The notes under the pieces were generated by a model. That model was given only the letters and a program-made list of their open reading frames with translations. It had not been told where the DNA came from and made no database searches. From Tahibacter aquaticus (GTDB taxonomy: Bacteria; Pseudomonadota; Gammaproteobacteria; Xanthomonadales; Rhodanobacteraceae), in assembly GCF_004363655.1 (NCBI RefSeq), contig NZ_SNZH01000001.1, positions 334,451 to 398,450 on the forward strand: a stretch of 64,000 nucleotides of DNA, read 5' to 3'. The position numbers and the translations under genes were made by a program. Of this stretch, positions 9,501 to 17,814 are shown one piece after another (position 1 is the stretch's first letter; every line of letters starts with the position of its first letter).

Positions 9501-12500
9501 ACTGTTCCTCGGTGCCGGCGTGGATGCGGAAGGCGACGGCCAGCCGAATGCCGCCGCCAGCGGCGACGACACCACGGGCACACCGGACGACGAAGACGGC
9601 GTCACCATCGCCGACCTGAGCATGGTCAGCGGCACCAGCGCCAGCGTGCGCGTCAACGCCAGCAACAGCGGCGCGGCGGCGCGCCTTTGTGGATTCGTGG
9701 ACTTCAACGGCGACGGCGACTTCGCCGATGCGGGCGAAAGCGCGACCCAGCCGGTCGCTGCCGGTGCCAGCAATGCGACCGTCACGCTGAACTTCGGCAC
9801 GGTGCCGGCCAATGCAGCGGCCAGCACCTATGCCCGCTTCCGCCTGGATCGCGGCGCTGGCGCCTGCAGCGCCACCGGCCCGGCCAGCGAAGGCGAAGTG
9901 GAAGACTATCCCGTGTCCATCGGCCAGCTCGACTTCGGCGATCTGCCGGATACGGGCGCCGGCAACGGCCCGGGCAACTACGCCACCCTGCTCGCCGACA
10001 ACGGTCCGCGCCATCCCATCGTCGCCGGCCTGCGCCTGGGCGCGAACGAAGACGGCGAAGCCGATGGCCAGCCCAGCACCGGTGCCAACGGCGACGACGC
10101 CAGCGGCACGCCGGACGACGAAGACGGCGTTGTGGTCGGCGATCTGTCGCTGATCGCCGGCACGGTCGCCCGCGTGCGCACCGCAGCAACCAATACCCTG
10201 GCGGTACCGGCCCAGCTCTGCGGCTTCGTCGATTTCAACGGTGACGGCGACTTCGCCGATGCCGGCGAAACCGCGCCTGCGGTGACCGTGCCGGTGGGCA
10301 GCAACGCCGCGCCGTTCACGCTCGATTTCGGCATCGTGCCGAGCAATGCCGCGCGCAACACCTATGCACGCTTCCGCCTGAGCACCAGCACCGCCGCCTG
10401 CACACCGGTCGGCCTGGCACCGGACGGCGAAGTGGAAGACAACCCGATCGCCATCGCCGCCACCGACTTCGGCGACCTGCCGGATACGGGCGCCGGCAAC
10501 GGTGCAGGCAACTATTCCACATTGCTTTCCGACGACGGCGCGCGTCACAGCATCGTACCCGGCCTGTTCCTCGGTGCCGGCGTGGATGCGGAAGCCGACG
10601 GCCAGCCCGGTACCAGCGCCAACAACGACGATGCCAACGGCACGCCCGACGACGAAGACGGCGTCAACACTGCCGACCTTGCCCTGCAGCGCGGCGTGGC
10701 ACCGGCCGTGCGCGTGACCGGCAGCAACAGCACCGGCAGCGCGGCGACGATCTGCGGCTTCATCGACTACAACGGCGATGGCGCCTTCAGCGCACCGGGC
10801 GAAACCGCCCAGGGCAGCCTGCCCAACGGCAGCAGCAATGCCCTGGTCACGCTGAACTTCGGCAGCGTGCCGAACAACGCGGTAGCGGCCAGCTATGCAC
10901 GCTTCCGCGTCTCCACCGCGGGCACCTGTTCGCCGAGCGGTGCGGCCATCGACGGCGAAGTCGAAGACTATCCGGTGAACATCGGCGCCGGCGTGTTGAG
11001 CCTGGGCAACCTGGTCTGGAACGACCGCAACAACAACGGCCAGGTCGACGCGGGCGAAGCCGGCCTGCCGGCCGTCGCCGTCGCGCTGTACCAGGACAGC
11101 AACAACGACGGCACGCCCGATGGCGCCGCGCTGGCCAATACCAGCACCGACACCAACGGCAACTACCTGTTCCAGAACCTCGACCCCGACAGCTACATCG
11201 TCGAGATCGTGCCGCCCGCCGGCTACCTGGGCAGCAGCTGCAGCGGTTTCCCGTATGCAACCAGTGGAACGTGCGAGCCTGCCGCCGATCCGGACAACGA
11301 TGCCGACAACGACGACAACGGTACGCTGGGCGGCGCGGTCATCCGCTCCGGCACGGTGACCTTGACGGTAGGCGGCGAGCCGACCAACGACGGCGACGGC
11401 AGCAACGGCAACCTCAGCGTCGACTTCGGCCTGCTCGGCAATTTCGACCTGGCCCTGACCAAGCGCCTGACGGCGGGCCAGACCGGACCGTTCATCGCCG
11501 GCCAGGATGTGTCCTTCGATATCACGGTGATCAACCAGGGCGGCATCGCAGCGCAGAACATCCTGGTCAACGACTACATCCCGGCCGGCCTGGCCTTGAG
11601 TCCGGCAGAAACCAACTGGACCTCGGTCTCGCCGACGCTGGCGACGCGTACCATCGCCGGCCCGCTCGCGGCAGGCGCCAGCACCAGCGTGACGATACTG
11701 CTGCGGGTGCAGCCGGCCGCAGGGTCGCCGCTGGTCAACCGCGCGGAAATCGGCGGCGCCGATGACGACGGCGATGCCAGCAACACGCCGCCGACCGACA
11801 TCGACTCCACGCCGGACAGCAATCCGGGCAACGATGCCGGCGGCACGCCGAACACCCCGTCTGACGACGCCACCGGCGGCAACGGCAGCGGCACGCCCGG
11901 CGACGGCGATGCGAACGGCGACGAAGACGATGCCGACCCGGCCTCGATCGGCACCGGCAGCGGTTCGGCCGTGCTCGGCGTGGCCAAGGCCGCGCAGGTG
12001 CTCAGCGTCACCGGTGGCGGCGGCTACGGCAGCGGCGCAGCACCGGGCAATGCAGATGTGGCCTATGTGCTGACCGTGCGCAACTACTCCAGCCAGCCGG
12101 TGGACACTCTGCAGGTGACGGAAAACCTTGTCGCCACCTTTGGCGCCGCGGCCAACTGGAGCGTCACCGGCGTCACCGCACCGAGCCTGACCTTGAACCC
12201 GGCGTTCGACGGCCGCAGCGTCACCAACCTGCTCGCCGGCACCGACACGCTGGCCGCCGGGGCGACCACGACGATCCGCCTGAGCGTGAACATCCGCTTC
12301 GAACCGGGCCGCACCTACAGCAACCAGGTCACCGCCAGCGGTAGCGTCGGTGGCGTGCCGGTCAGCGATCTGTCGCACAACGGCGTCAACCCGGCACCCA
12401 GCGGCGATCCGGGCGGCGACAGCGAACCGACCGTGATCACCCTGGGCAGCACCGCGGTACCGGCCTTGTCGGCACCGATGGTGGCCTTGCTGATCGGCGT

Positions 12501-12549
12501 GCTGGCTTTTGCCGGTCTGCGCCGGCGCCGGAGCAGTAGCGTGATGTAA
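6517..12549 (+). CDS. Giant SdrD-B/GEVED/DUF11 surface protein with an IPTL-like C-terminal tail
   Basis: 2010 residues; ATG preceded by TTGGGGATATAACA. A signal peptide (to about residue 28, SPAAFA) leads into an SdrD B-like domain (about 29-140). A non-repeat region with propeller-like phrases follows (150-620), then a second SdrD-B domain (about 636-745). Next come four tandem 176-178-residue GEVED modules beginning at about 786, 964, 1140 and 1318, each with a DEDG core and ending GEVED(Y/N). After these are a third SdrD-B domain (about 1494-1635), a DUF11 domain (1643-1755), an Asp/Gly-rich linker and another DUF11-like domain. The tail VPALSAPMVALLIG plus RRRR resembles IPTL-CTERM sorting signals (Val-Pro-x-Leu-Ser, one membrane helix, Arg cluster). 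The many Asp residues suggest calcium binding. A surface adhesin or matrix protein is inferred, not shown. Confidence 0.9.
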   Translation: MQTPTKRGRRAAHVLLLLGSGLSPAAFAAISGTVFQDFNSNGQRDLGGVAAAVDRGIGGVSVRAYDVSGACGVAATTSSVPASLGSFTLNVTGCSAAAPLRVEFTGYPAGLQPSFHSRASSGAPVATRGGTTVQFVADGANNVEVGLNAPVEFCQDDPLVAVAEQAFGDPQAAANASIDAVVRFPYSLTGSVGTPQPTGPVGIAGVPEVGTVYGMAYDKLQDNLFIAAYHKRHAGFGPGGTGTIYRVNAASSGAPAAPASFVDLNAVFGPATTGTDTVRGNYEGGAGGDTTWDQVGKSAYGDLELSLDGASLFAVNMADRQLYTIPTSGALNTTTITRRPIPSPCTTAADARPFGLAMRGTTLYVSGVCSAQSTQLAADLRAWVYAYDTVAGTFGATPVLQFALNYPRAAGNSDAVNDPSGDAIWRAWSSVAGTPAATNNSVYAEPMFSDLTFDGPDLVLGLRDRHGDHTGTGNVGTIRGITAGEILRACANGAGGWNLEQEGSCGGVTGAAGTATNQARGPNSAGNTRGGEFYPLDHYSDTSPPFFINDTPPDYNGRHDENAQGALIQVPGYATVASTIMDPFRFNSGGLRWYSNLTPADPASSRGYEIFQTGSGGFSKANGLGDADALCRAAPVEVGNYVWNDSNHNGVMDPGEAPIANVVLNLYSSSGAVLGSATTDANGEYYFVFSQGAADASTTDNLIVAPNPYFSTYTIGIVPANFSAGGALVNLRATVANTGGGGVADLRDSDGVAVTIPASTTTLGAAFTLAGAGDNNHSIDFGFGSFDYGDLPDTAAGNGSGNYNTLAADNGAAHGIVPGLFLGATVDAEADGQPNAAASGDDSNGTPDDEDGVTVADLALRVGRAPAVRVNATNTSGAAAQLCGFIDYNGDGDFADAGESANLGVPNGSNNAAFTLNFGVVPAGSATASYARFRLSTDAGCSASGIATNGEVEDYTATIAALDFGDLPDAAAGTGTGNYNTREADSGASHVIVGGLFLGAGVDAEGDGQPNAAASGDDTTGTPDDEDGVTIADLSMVSGTSASVRVNASNSGAAARLCGFVDFNGDGDFADAGESATQPVAAGASNATVTLNFGTVPANAAASTYARFRLDRGAGACSATGPASEGEVEDYPVSIGQLDFGDLPDTGAGNGPGNYATLLADNGPRHPIVAGLRLGANEDGEADGQPSTGANGDDASGTPDDEDGVVVGDLSLIAGTVARVRTAATNTLAVPAQLCGFVDFNGDGDFADAGETAPAVTVPVGSNAAPFTLDFGIVPSNAARNTYARFRLSTSTAACTPVGLAPDGEVEDNPIAIAATDFGDLPDTGAGNGAGNYSTLLSDDGARHSIVPGLFLGAGVDAEADGQPGTSANNDDANGTPDDEDGVNTADLALQRGVAPAVRVTGSNSTGSAATICGFIDYNGDGAFSAPGETAQGSLPNGSSNALVTLNFGSVPNNAVAASYARFRVSTAGTCSPSGAAIDGEVEDYPVNIGAGVLSLGNLVWNDRNNNGQVDAGEAGLPAVAVALYQDSNNDGTPDGAALANTSTDTNGNYLFQNLDPDSYIVEIVPPAGYLGSSCSGFPYATSGTCEPAADPDNDADNDDNGTLGGAVIRSGTVTLTVGGEPTNDGDGSNGNLSVDFGLLGNFDLALTKRLTAGQTGPFIAGQDVSFDITVINQGGIAAQNILVNDYIPAGLALSPAETNWTSVSPTLATRTIAGPLAAGASTSVTILLRVQPAAGSPLVNRAEIGGADDDGDASNTPPTDIDSTPDSNPGNDAGGTPNTPSDDATGGNGSGTPGDGDANGDEDDADPASIGTGSGSAVLGVAKAAQVLSVTGGGGYGSGAAPGNADVAYVLTVRNYSSQPVDTLQVTENLVATFGAAANWSVTGVTAPSLTLNPAFDGRSVTNLLAGTDTLAAGATTTIRLSVNIRFEPGRTYSNQVTASGSVGGVPVSDLSHNGVNPAPSGDPGGDSEPTVITLGSTAVPALSAPMVALLIGVLAFAGLRRRRSSSVM
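8872..10990 (+). repeat. Four tandem GEVED-domain repeats, about 530 bp each
   Basis: Units begin at about 8872, 9406, 9934 and 10468 with codons for F-(D)-(Y/F)-G-D-L-P-D, spaced 534, 528 and 534 bp. Each contains GTPDDEDGV and ends GEVED. The protein copies are strongly alike but differ at many positions, so this is an older in-frame duplication rather than a fresh one. Confidence 0.9.
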
Positions 12550-12595
12550 GCACCAAGGCCGGCGTTGCTGCGGCAATGCCGGCTGGCGGAAAACG

Positions 12596-12626
12596 AAAAG
12601 CGCAGCCGTCTGGCTGCGCTTTTTTG
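12596..12626 (+). terminator. Rho-independent terminator after the giant surface protein gene
   Basis: The stem AAAAGCGCAGCC / GGCTGCGCTTTT with loop GTCT is followed by a T-run. It lies about 47 bp past the stop at 12549. The A-run on the left side means it could also stop transcription coming from trxC on the other strand. Confidence 0.9.
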
Positions 12627-12749
12627 TTGGCTGGCGACTGGATCGCGCGTAGCGGCGGAGCGATGCCAAAGCACGGGCAGGCCGCCACCGACAAACCCAC
12701 AACGATAAATTTTAAAAACGTATAGTAAAAGCTGGCCGGCCGTAGCCTT

Positions 12750-12833
12750 GCGTAGGGTGCGATGAGCACAGCGAATTGCACAGCACGGTGTACACAACAG
12801 CTACCAGGCGGAGACTGTGCGACGCAATTCGCT
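12750..12833. repeat. REP-like palindromic repeat downstream of trxC
   Basis: The phrase GTAGGGTGCGAT, then ATTGCAC at 12775-12781, forms a hairpin like the GTAGGGTGCG-type REP elements scattered in many bacterial genomes. A second symmetry overlaps it: AGCGAATTGC (12770-12779) pairs perfectly with GCAATTCGCT (12824-12833), with GCACAG/CTGTGC pairing inside. It lies directly downstream of the trxC stop. Only one copy is seen in this window, so the family assignment rests on resemblance. Confidence 0.45.
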
Positions 12834-12836
12834 GCC

Positions 12837-13274
12837 TCAGCTCAGGTAGCCGCGCACCCAGTCGACAATATCGCTGCGACCCATCGCACCGGACTGGCGT
12901 GCGATTTCGCGGCCGCGATGGAACAGGATCAGGGTCGGCACGCTGCGTATCTGGTAGCGCTGGGCCAGCGGCGCCTGCGCATCGATATCGACCTTGGCCG
13001 CCTGCAGCTGCGGCTCCAGCTGTGCCACCGCGGCCTCGTAGGCCGGCGCCATCTGCAGGCAGGGGCCGCACCAGCTAGCCCAGAAATCCACCAGCAGCGG
13101 CAGTTCCGAGCGCGTGAGAAAGCGGTCGAAGCCCGCCACGTCCAGCGCAAACGGCCCGTTGCCGAACAGTTGCAGCGCGCACTTGCCGCAGCGAGCTTCA
13201 ACGGCCGGCCTTGCCAGCGGCAAGCGGTTCAAGGTCAGGCAGCGCGGACAAGGCAGGATGCGTGATTCGTCCAT
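12837..13274 (-). CDS. trxC: Thioredoxin 2 (TrxC type) with N-terminal zinc ribbon
   Basis: 145 residues from ATG 13274. Two CxxC pairs at the N-terminus (CPRC 9-12, CGKC 29-32) form the zinc-binding module that sets TrxC apart from TrxA. The active site WCGPC is at 68-72, followed by the thioredoxin core with the conserved SVPT cis-proline loop and a final helix. It reduces protein disulfides in the cytoplasm; the zinc ribbon tunes redox properties in studied TrxC proteins. It is a single-gene unit read opposite to its neighbours, with a REP-like element just after the stop. A longer upstream reading frame exists, but its extra N-terminal residues look non-coding and this ATG aligns with the family start. 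Confidence 0.93.
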   Translation of the reverse strand: MDESRILPCPRCLTLNRLPLARPAVEARCGKCALQLFGNGPFALDVAGFDRFLTRSELPLLVDFWASWCGPCLQMAPAYEAAVAQLEPQLQAAKVDIDAQAPLAQRYQIRSVPTLILFHRGREIARQSGAMGRSDIVDWVRGYLS

Positions 13275-13450
13275 GACAGCTCCGGCGGAAAACCACAGGC
13301 TAGCATTGCCACTGCCTGCTTCGCGTATCCACTCCGGCACTGCCATGGCCGAGCGTGGTCGCGCGGCGCCTGGGTTATGCTCGGCCGGGTTTACCGGCGA
13401 GTGGCTGTCCGATCGGACGCTACTACGCACCGCACAACGGCAGCATCGGC

Positions 13451-15799
13451 ATGCGCAAGATCTACAGGTTCGCCGGCAGCACGCTCGACAGCGCAACGCG
13501 CGAGCTGGTGCACGGCACGCAACGGCAGCTGCTGCCGCCCCGGATGTTCGAATGTCTGAGCTGGCTGATCGAACACCGCGACCGCGCCGTCGGCCGCGAC
13601 GAATTGCTGGCCGCAGTCTGGGGCCAGGTCGACGCCGACGCGAACGTACTGGTACAGGTGATTGCGCGGCTGCGCCGCCTGATCGACGCCGACGGCGCCG
13701 ACAGCGCGATCCGTACCGTGCCGCGTTTCGGCTATCGCTGGGTGCTGCCGACGCAGATCGACAGCAGCGAGGCAGCCGACGCGGTTGCCCCGGCCGCGCC
13801 GGTGCCGCCGCCGCGCGCAAACTGGCTCTACCTGCGCTGGGCCTTGCTGCTGGTGCTGGCCCTGCTTTTTGCCGTGCAGCAGCCGCCGCGCCCTGCCCCG
13901 TCAGCACAGGCATACAGCCTGCGTGCCCTGGTTCTGCCGGCACGCATCGATGCCTCGGCCGACCACGCCTGGCTGCGGCTGGGCCTGATGGCGCTGGCGA
14001 TCGAACGCCTGCGCACGGCGGGACAGGCGGTAGTGCCAGCCGACAACGTGGTTGCGCTGACGCGCGGACTCGACCTGGTCAGCGGCGCCGCTGCCATCGA
14101 CGCGAACATTGCCGAGGCCTGGCCGCATAGCGGTGTGGTGCAGCTGTCGGCGCAGCAGCGCGAAGGCCACTGGCGGGTGCAGGCCGCACTGCTGCGCGAA
14201 GGTGCGGCCTCGCTGCACAGCGAGGCCAGCCACGCCGATGTACTGGAAGCAGCCCGCAACGCGACCGACGGCCTCGCCCGCCTGCTTGGGCATATCCCGC
14301 CGACGGCGGACACCGCCACTGGCGACGGCCTGCTACAGGTCGAAGCCGCCGCCCTGGCCGGCCATAGCGACGAAGCGTTTGCCCTGCTGGACCGGGTCGA
14401 CGAAGCCGGCCGGCAAAATCCCGAATACCGCTACCAGCGCGCCTGGAGCACGTTCCTCGCCGGCCAGCTCGACCAGGCCGCGACAGAATTCCAGGGCCTG
14501 CTGGCGCAGCTGTCCGCTGCCGATGCACCGGTGCTGCGCGCGCGCGCGCTGAACGGCCTGGCCAACGTGTACTACCAGCGCGGCGATTTCGCCGCGCAGC
14601 GCGCCGCCGCCGACGAAGCGATTGCACTGCTGCAGGCCGAGGACGCACCGGTGGAACTGGGCCGCGCACTGATGGGCCGAGCCGTCGCGCAGGTGCGGCA
14701 GAACGCGATCGATGCCGCCCGGCGCGACTTCCAACTGGCTCGCGTTGCCCTGGAAAGCGGCGGCGACCGCCTTGGCATGGCCAGGGCCGACCTGGCCCTG
14801 GGCGTGGTCTACAAGCGCCAGGGCCGCTTCGGCGAGGCGCGTGCACTGTTCCAGGGGGCCCTGCTCAACCTGGGCGCCCTGCGCGATGTCCACGACGAAC
14901 TGCTGGCCTGCGTGCATCTGCTGGAAACGCATCTGCAGCTGCTGGAACCGGCCGACGCACTGGCGCTGGAGCCGCGCCTGCGCAACCTGATCGAGCGCGC
15001 GCCGGACTCGGCCGCGCGCAGCCTGGCCCAGCTCACCCGGCTGGAAGTGCTGCAGGCCAACGGCCGCCTGGGCGAAGTGCGGGCCGGCCTGGCGCTGCTC
15101 TGCCCGGTCCAGGCTGCACAAGGCTGTGCGCAGCATCCCTGGCGCCTGCAGCTGGCCGCCTTGCGCGTGCAACTGGAGGGCAACGCACCTGTCGCGCTGC
15201 AGGAGCTGGCCGACAGCCTGCAACCGGCATCGGCCGATGCCAGCGCGCGCAAGCCCGGCGGCCGCGACCAGGGCCGCGCCTGGCTGCTGCTGTTGCGCGA
15301 GCGCCTGACCCGCGATGCCGCCGACGCCGAGCGCGTGCTCGCGCGCATGCAGGCCTGGGCCGATGCCGACCCGGCGCCGGAGACCCCGGTCTACGCCACC
15401 CTGGCCCGGGCCGAGCTCGCCGCCGCGCGGGGCAATGCCACCGCAGCCCGCAGCGCCTTCGAACGCGCGCTGGCCACGGCCGACGCAAACCAGACCCCGA
15501 GCGACCTGCTGGCCATCGCCCAGCCTTACGTCGCCTGGCTGCTGGCCCAGGGCAATGCGGCAGAAGCCGGTGTCGTGGCCGGCCGCGTCGCCGCCTGGGC
15601 GCGGGCCGATTTCGCTGCTGCCCTCGTGCAACTGCGCGTACAGGCTGCGCTGGGCCGCCCGGCAGCCTGGCAGGCTGCCTTGCTGCAGGCACAGGCGCTG
15701 GCCGGCGAGCGCGCGATACCCGCCGAGCTGAGCCGCCCGCCACAGCGCGCCGCCGCGGCGGCCGACCTGCCCACGCCCAGCCATACGCCAGCGCGCTAA
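13451..15799 (+). CDS. CadC-like membrane-anchored winged-helix regulator with TPR sensor domain
   Basis: 782 residues from ATG 13451; an upstream start at 13355 would only add residues lacking domain character. Residues 1-105 form an OmpR/Trans_reg_C winged helix (LPPRMFECLSWLIEHRDRAV, then AVWG and the wing FGYRWVLP). A Pro-rich linker and one membrane helix (about 125-146) follow, and then about 600 residues of Ala/Leu-rich helical repeats typical of TPRs, placed in the periplasm. The family (CadC, ToxR) couples an external signal directly to DNA binding without phosphorylation. No receiver domain is present. The target genes are unknown; the adjacent kelch gene is a candidate. It reads divergently from trxC. 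Confidence 0.85.
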   Translation: MRKIYRFAGSTLDSATRELVHGTQRQLLPPRMFECLSWLIEHRDRAVGRDELLAAVWGQVDADANVLVQVIARLRRLIDADGADSAIRTVPRFGYRWVLPTQIDSSEAADAVAPAAPVPPPRANWLYLRWALLLVLALLFAVQQPPRPAPSAQAYSLRALVLPARIDASADHAWLRLGLMALAIERLRTAGQAVVPADNVVALTRGLDLVSGAAAIDANIAEAWPHSGVVQLSAQQREGHWRVQAALLREGAASLHSEASHADVLEAARNATDGLARLLGHIPPTADTATGDGLLQVEAAALAGHSDEAFALLDRVDEAGRQNPEYRYQRAWSTFLAGQLDQAATEFQGLLAQLSAADAPVLRARALNGLANVYYQRGDFAAQRAAADEAIALLQAEDAPVELGRALMGRAVAQVRQNAIDAARRDFQLARVALESGGDRLGMARADLALGVVYKRQGRFGEARALFQGALLNLGALRDVHDELLACVHLLETHLQLLEPADALALEPRLRNLIERAPDSAARSLAQLTRLEVLQANGRLGEVRAGLALLCPVQAAQGCAQHPWRLQLAALRVQLEGNAPVALQELADSLQPASADASARKPGGRDQGRAWLLLLRERLTRDAADAERVLARMQAWADADPAPETPVYATLARAELAAARGNATAARSAFERALATADANQTPSDLLAIAQPYVAWLLAQGNAAEAGVVAGRVAAWARADFAAALVQLRVQAALGRPAAWQAALLQAQALAGERAIPAELSRPPQRAAAAADLPTPSHTPAR

Positions 15800-15902
15800 G
15801 CGCGCCGATACGCCAATCTCACCGCTATCTCAGCGATCGCGAAAGCCGCGGCCAGGTACCGCCGCAATACTGCAATCTCGATCCTGTCGCGGAGTTGTGG
15901 CC

Positions 15903-17090
15903 ATGTCCTTGCTGTCTTTCCCCGCGGCGACTGCCGCTTCCCGCGTCGTCGGCGCGCTGTTGTGCGCCCTGGCCGCCGGCACGGCCGCCGCGGCGTTCGT
16001 GCCCAGCGGCAGCATGGTGTTTCCGCGCACCGTGCATAGCGCAACCCTGATGGCCGACGGCCGCGTACTCATCGCCGGTGGCAACCGTCCCAGCGACGAG
16101 CGCCCGCGCAACGCCGGTCCGGTAGTGCGGGCACCCAGTGCGCTGGCGGAAATCTACGACCCCGCCAGCGGCAGTTTCAGTGCTACCGGCGAAATGACCG
16201 TGCCGCGCTTCGACCACGCCGCGGCGGCGCTGGCCGACGGCCGCGTGCTCATCGTCGGCGGCTATGGAAACGAAGAAACCCAGTCCAACGGCGAGCTGTT
16301 CGATCCGGTCACCGGCACGTTCAGCGCCATCGCCAGCAGCGTCAGCGTCGGCGGCGAGCGCAGCACCGCGACCGTACTGCTGGACGGGCGGGTTCTGATC
16401 GTCGGCGGCTTCCGCATGGGCGTGCTCAGCGGCGCGCAGATTTTCGACCCGGCCACGAACAGCTTCAGCACCACTGGCAACCTGACCATAGGCCGCTACG
16501 TCCACACGGCGACGCGCCTGAATGACGGCCGCGTGCTGGTAGTCGGCGGTCTTGGCGGCAGCGCCGTGCGCAGCGACGCGGAAATCTACGATCCGGCCAC
16601 CGGCAGCTTCCAGCTGCTGCCGGCCAGCATGGGCGTTTCGCGCGAACGCCATGCCGCCGCGCTGCTGGCCGACGGCCGCGTACTGATCGCCGGCGGCTAT
16701 ACCGTGGGCGAGCAGCTCACCTCGGCCGAACTGTTCGACCCGGCCAGCAGCACCTTCCAGCCCGCTGCCAACGCCATGGCCGTGCCGCGTGTCGACTACC
16801 GCCTGCGTACGTTGGGCAACGGCCAGGTGCTCGCCATCGGCAGCCAGCGCTACGACCTCACCGCGTCGACCGCCGAACTGTTCTCGCCGGCGACGAACAC
16901 CTTCAGTTCCATCGAACCCGGCCCGGCCACTGAACGCGGCAGCGGCGACGCAACCGTGCTGCCCGACGGCCGCGTCCTGCTCAGCGGCGGCAGCGACCTG
17001 CTCGACCCCAAGGGCGGCCGGGTGGAATACGGCGAGTTGTATACACCCGACAGCGCCGATGCGCTGTTTGCCGACGGTTTCGAGCCGTAG
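15903..17090 (+). CDS. Secreted kelch-repeat protein with an F-A-D-G-F-E tail
   Basis: 395 residues if started at ATG 15903, which has GGAG eight bases upstream; a GTG six bases earlier is too close to that site. The first 33 residues are a clear signal peptide (Ala-rich core). The rest is built of about six kelch blades, each with DGRVL(I/V)(A/V)GG and a following (E/A)-(I/L)-(Y/F)-D-P-A motif, predicting a complete beta-propeller. It ends DALFADGFEP, the same type of ending as the protein at 4236-6314. Such propellers often bind sugars or proteins; nothing here gives a ligand. It lies about 100 bp downstream of the CadC-like regulator in the same direction. Confidence 0.87.
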   Translation: MSLLSFPAATAASRVVGALLCALAAGTAAAAFVPSGSMVFPRTVHSATLMADGRVLIAGGNRPSDERPRNAGPVVRAPSALAEIYDPASGSFSATGEMTVPRFDHAAAALADGRVLIVGGYGNEETQSNGELFDPVTGTFSAIASSVSVGGERSTATVLLDGRVLIVGGFRMGVLSGAQIFDPATNSFSTTGNLTIGRYVHTATRLNDGRVLVVGGLGGSAVRSDAEIYDPATGSFQLLPASMGVSRERHAAALLADGRVLIAGGYTVGEQLTSAELFDPASSTFQPAANAMAVPRVDYRLRTLGNGQVLAIGSQRYDLTASTAELFSPATNTFSSIEPGPATERGSGDATVLPDGRVLLSGGSDLLDPKGGRVEYGELYTPDSADALFADGFEP

Positions 17091-17218
17091 CCCCGCAGGC
17101 CGTCGCCGGCGCATCCCTTTCGATTTGCCCTGGTCGCGGCGGCCTGCAACATCCCAGCGCAGCCGCACCAGCCGTTCCGCCGTATTTCGTCGACGCTGTG
17201 ACCCACAGGCCCAGGGCG

Positions 17219-17725
17219 CTACAGGGTGGCAAGAAAGGCCTGCACATCCTGGCGCGATGCCAGCACGACGACATGCTTGCCCGCCGCCCTGGCCGCCTCC
17301 AGTTTCGCCAGGACGGCAGGCCGGCGGCGGTAGCGGTAGCTCAGCGCCCAGTAGACGAAATCCAGCCCGAGCTTTTCGGCGCAGCCTTCGGCCATATCCG
17401 GCCGGCTGCGCCCGCGGAACTGCCAGCGCCGCCGCAGGATGCGCCAGACACACAGATACGCCGGCATATCCAGGAAGACGACGCTATCGCAGGCGGCCAG
17501 TCGCCGGTCCAGCGTGCCGCCGTAGTTGCCATCCATGATCCAGGCATCGGCCTGGATCATGCCTTCAACCGTGCGAACCCACTCTTCGCGTGGCGTCTCC
17601 ACCCAGCCGGCGCGCCAGAAAATAGTATCCAGGTGAACAACGGGAATTTTTGTGCGCGACGCGATCGCCGCGGCAAGCGTGGACTTGCCGGAGCCGCCGG
17701 GACCGATCAGGAGCAGTTTGCGCAT
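17219..17725 (-). CDS. P-loop adenylate-kinase-like / 'topology modulation' family protein
   Basis: 168 residues from ATG 17725 (an in-frame ATG five codons upstream is also possible). Walker A GPGGSGKST lies at residues 8-16, followed by HLDTIFW, the typical phrase of the small kinases annotated as DNA topology modulation (FlaR-related) proteins. DGNYGGTLDRRL and a Tyr/Arg-rich lid region also match that family. The substrate of these kinases is not established; nucleotide or sugar phosphorylation is often guessed. It is convergent with the kelch gene and lies upstream of nothing obvious in an operon sense. The family call is good and the function is uncertain. Confidence 0.75.
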   Translation of the reverse strand: MRKLLLIGPGGSGKSTLAAAIASRTKIPVVHLDTIFWRAGWVETPREEWVRTVEGMIQADAWIMDGNYGGTLDRRLAACDSVVFLDMPAYLCVWRILRRRWQFRGRSRPDMAEGCAEKLGLDFVYWALSYRYRRRPAVLAKLEAARAAGKHVVVLASRQDVQAFLATL

Positions 17726-17814
17726 GGGCAGCCAGGGCATTCGTCGTATCGCGGGAGGCACTCCACGCGGCAGCATTATCGCAGCGACAGCGGTTGCCGC
17801 AGCACACTGCGGGC

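Noticed and set aside
6580-12702. 2040-codon open frame on the minus strand opposite the giant surface protein
   Set aside because: It is a shadow of the strong third-position G/C bias of the real gene. It lacks domains and a ribosome site, and its composition (Ala/Arg/Gly/Val-rich) is typical of antisense frames.
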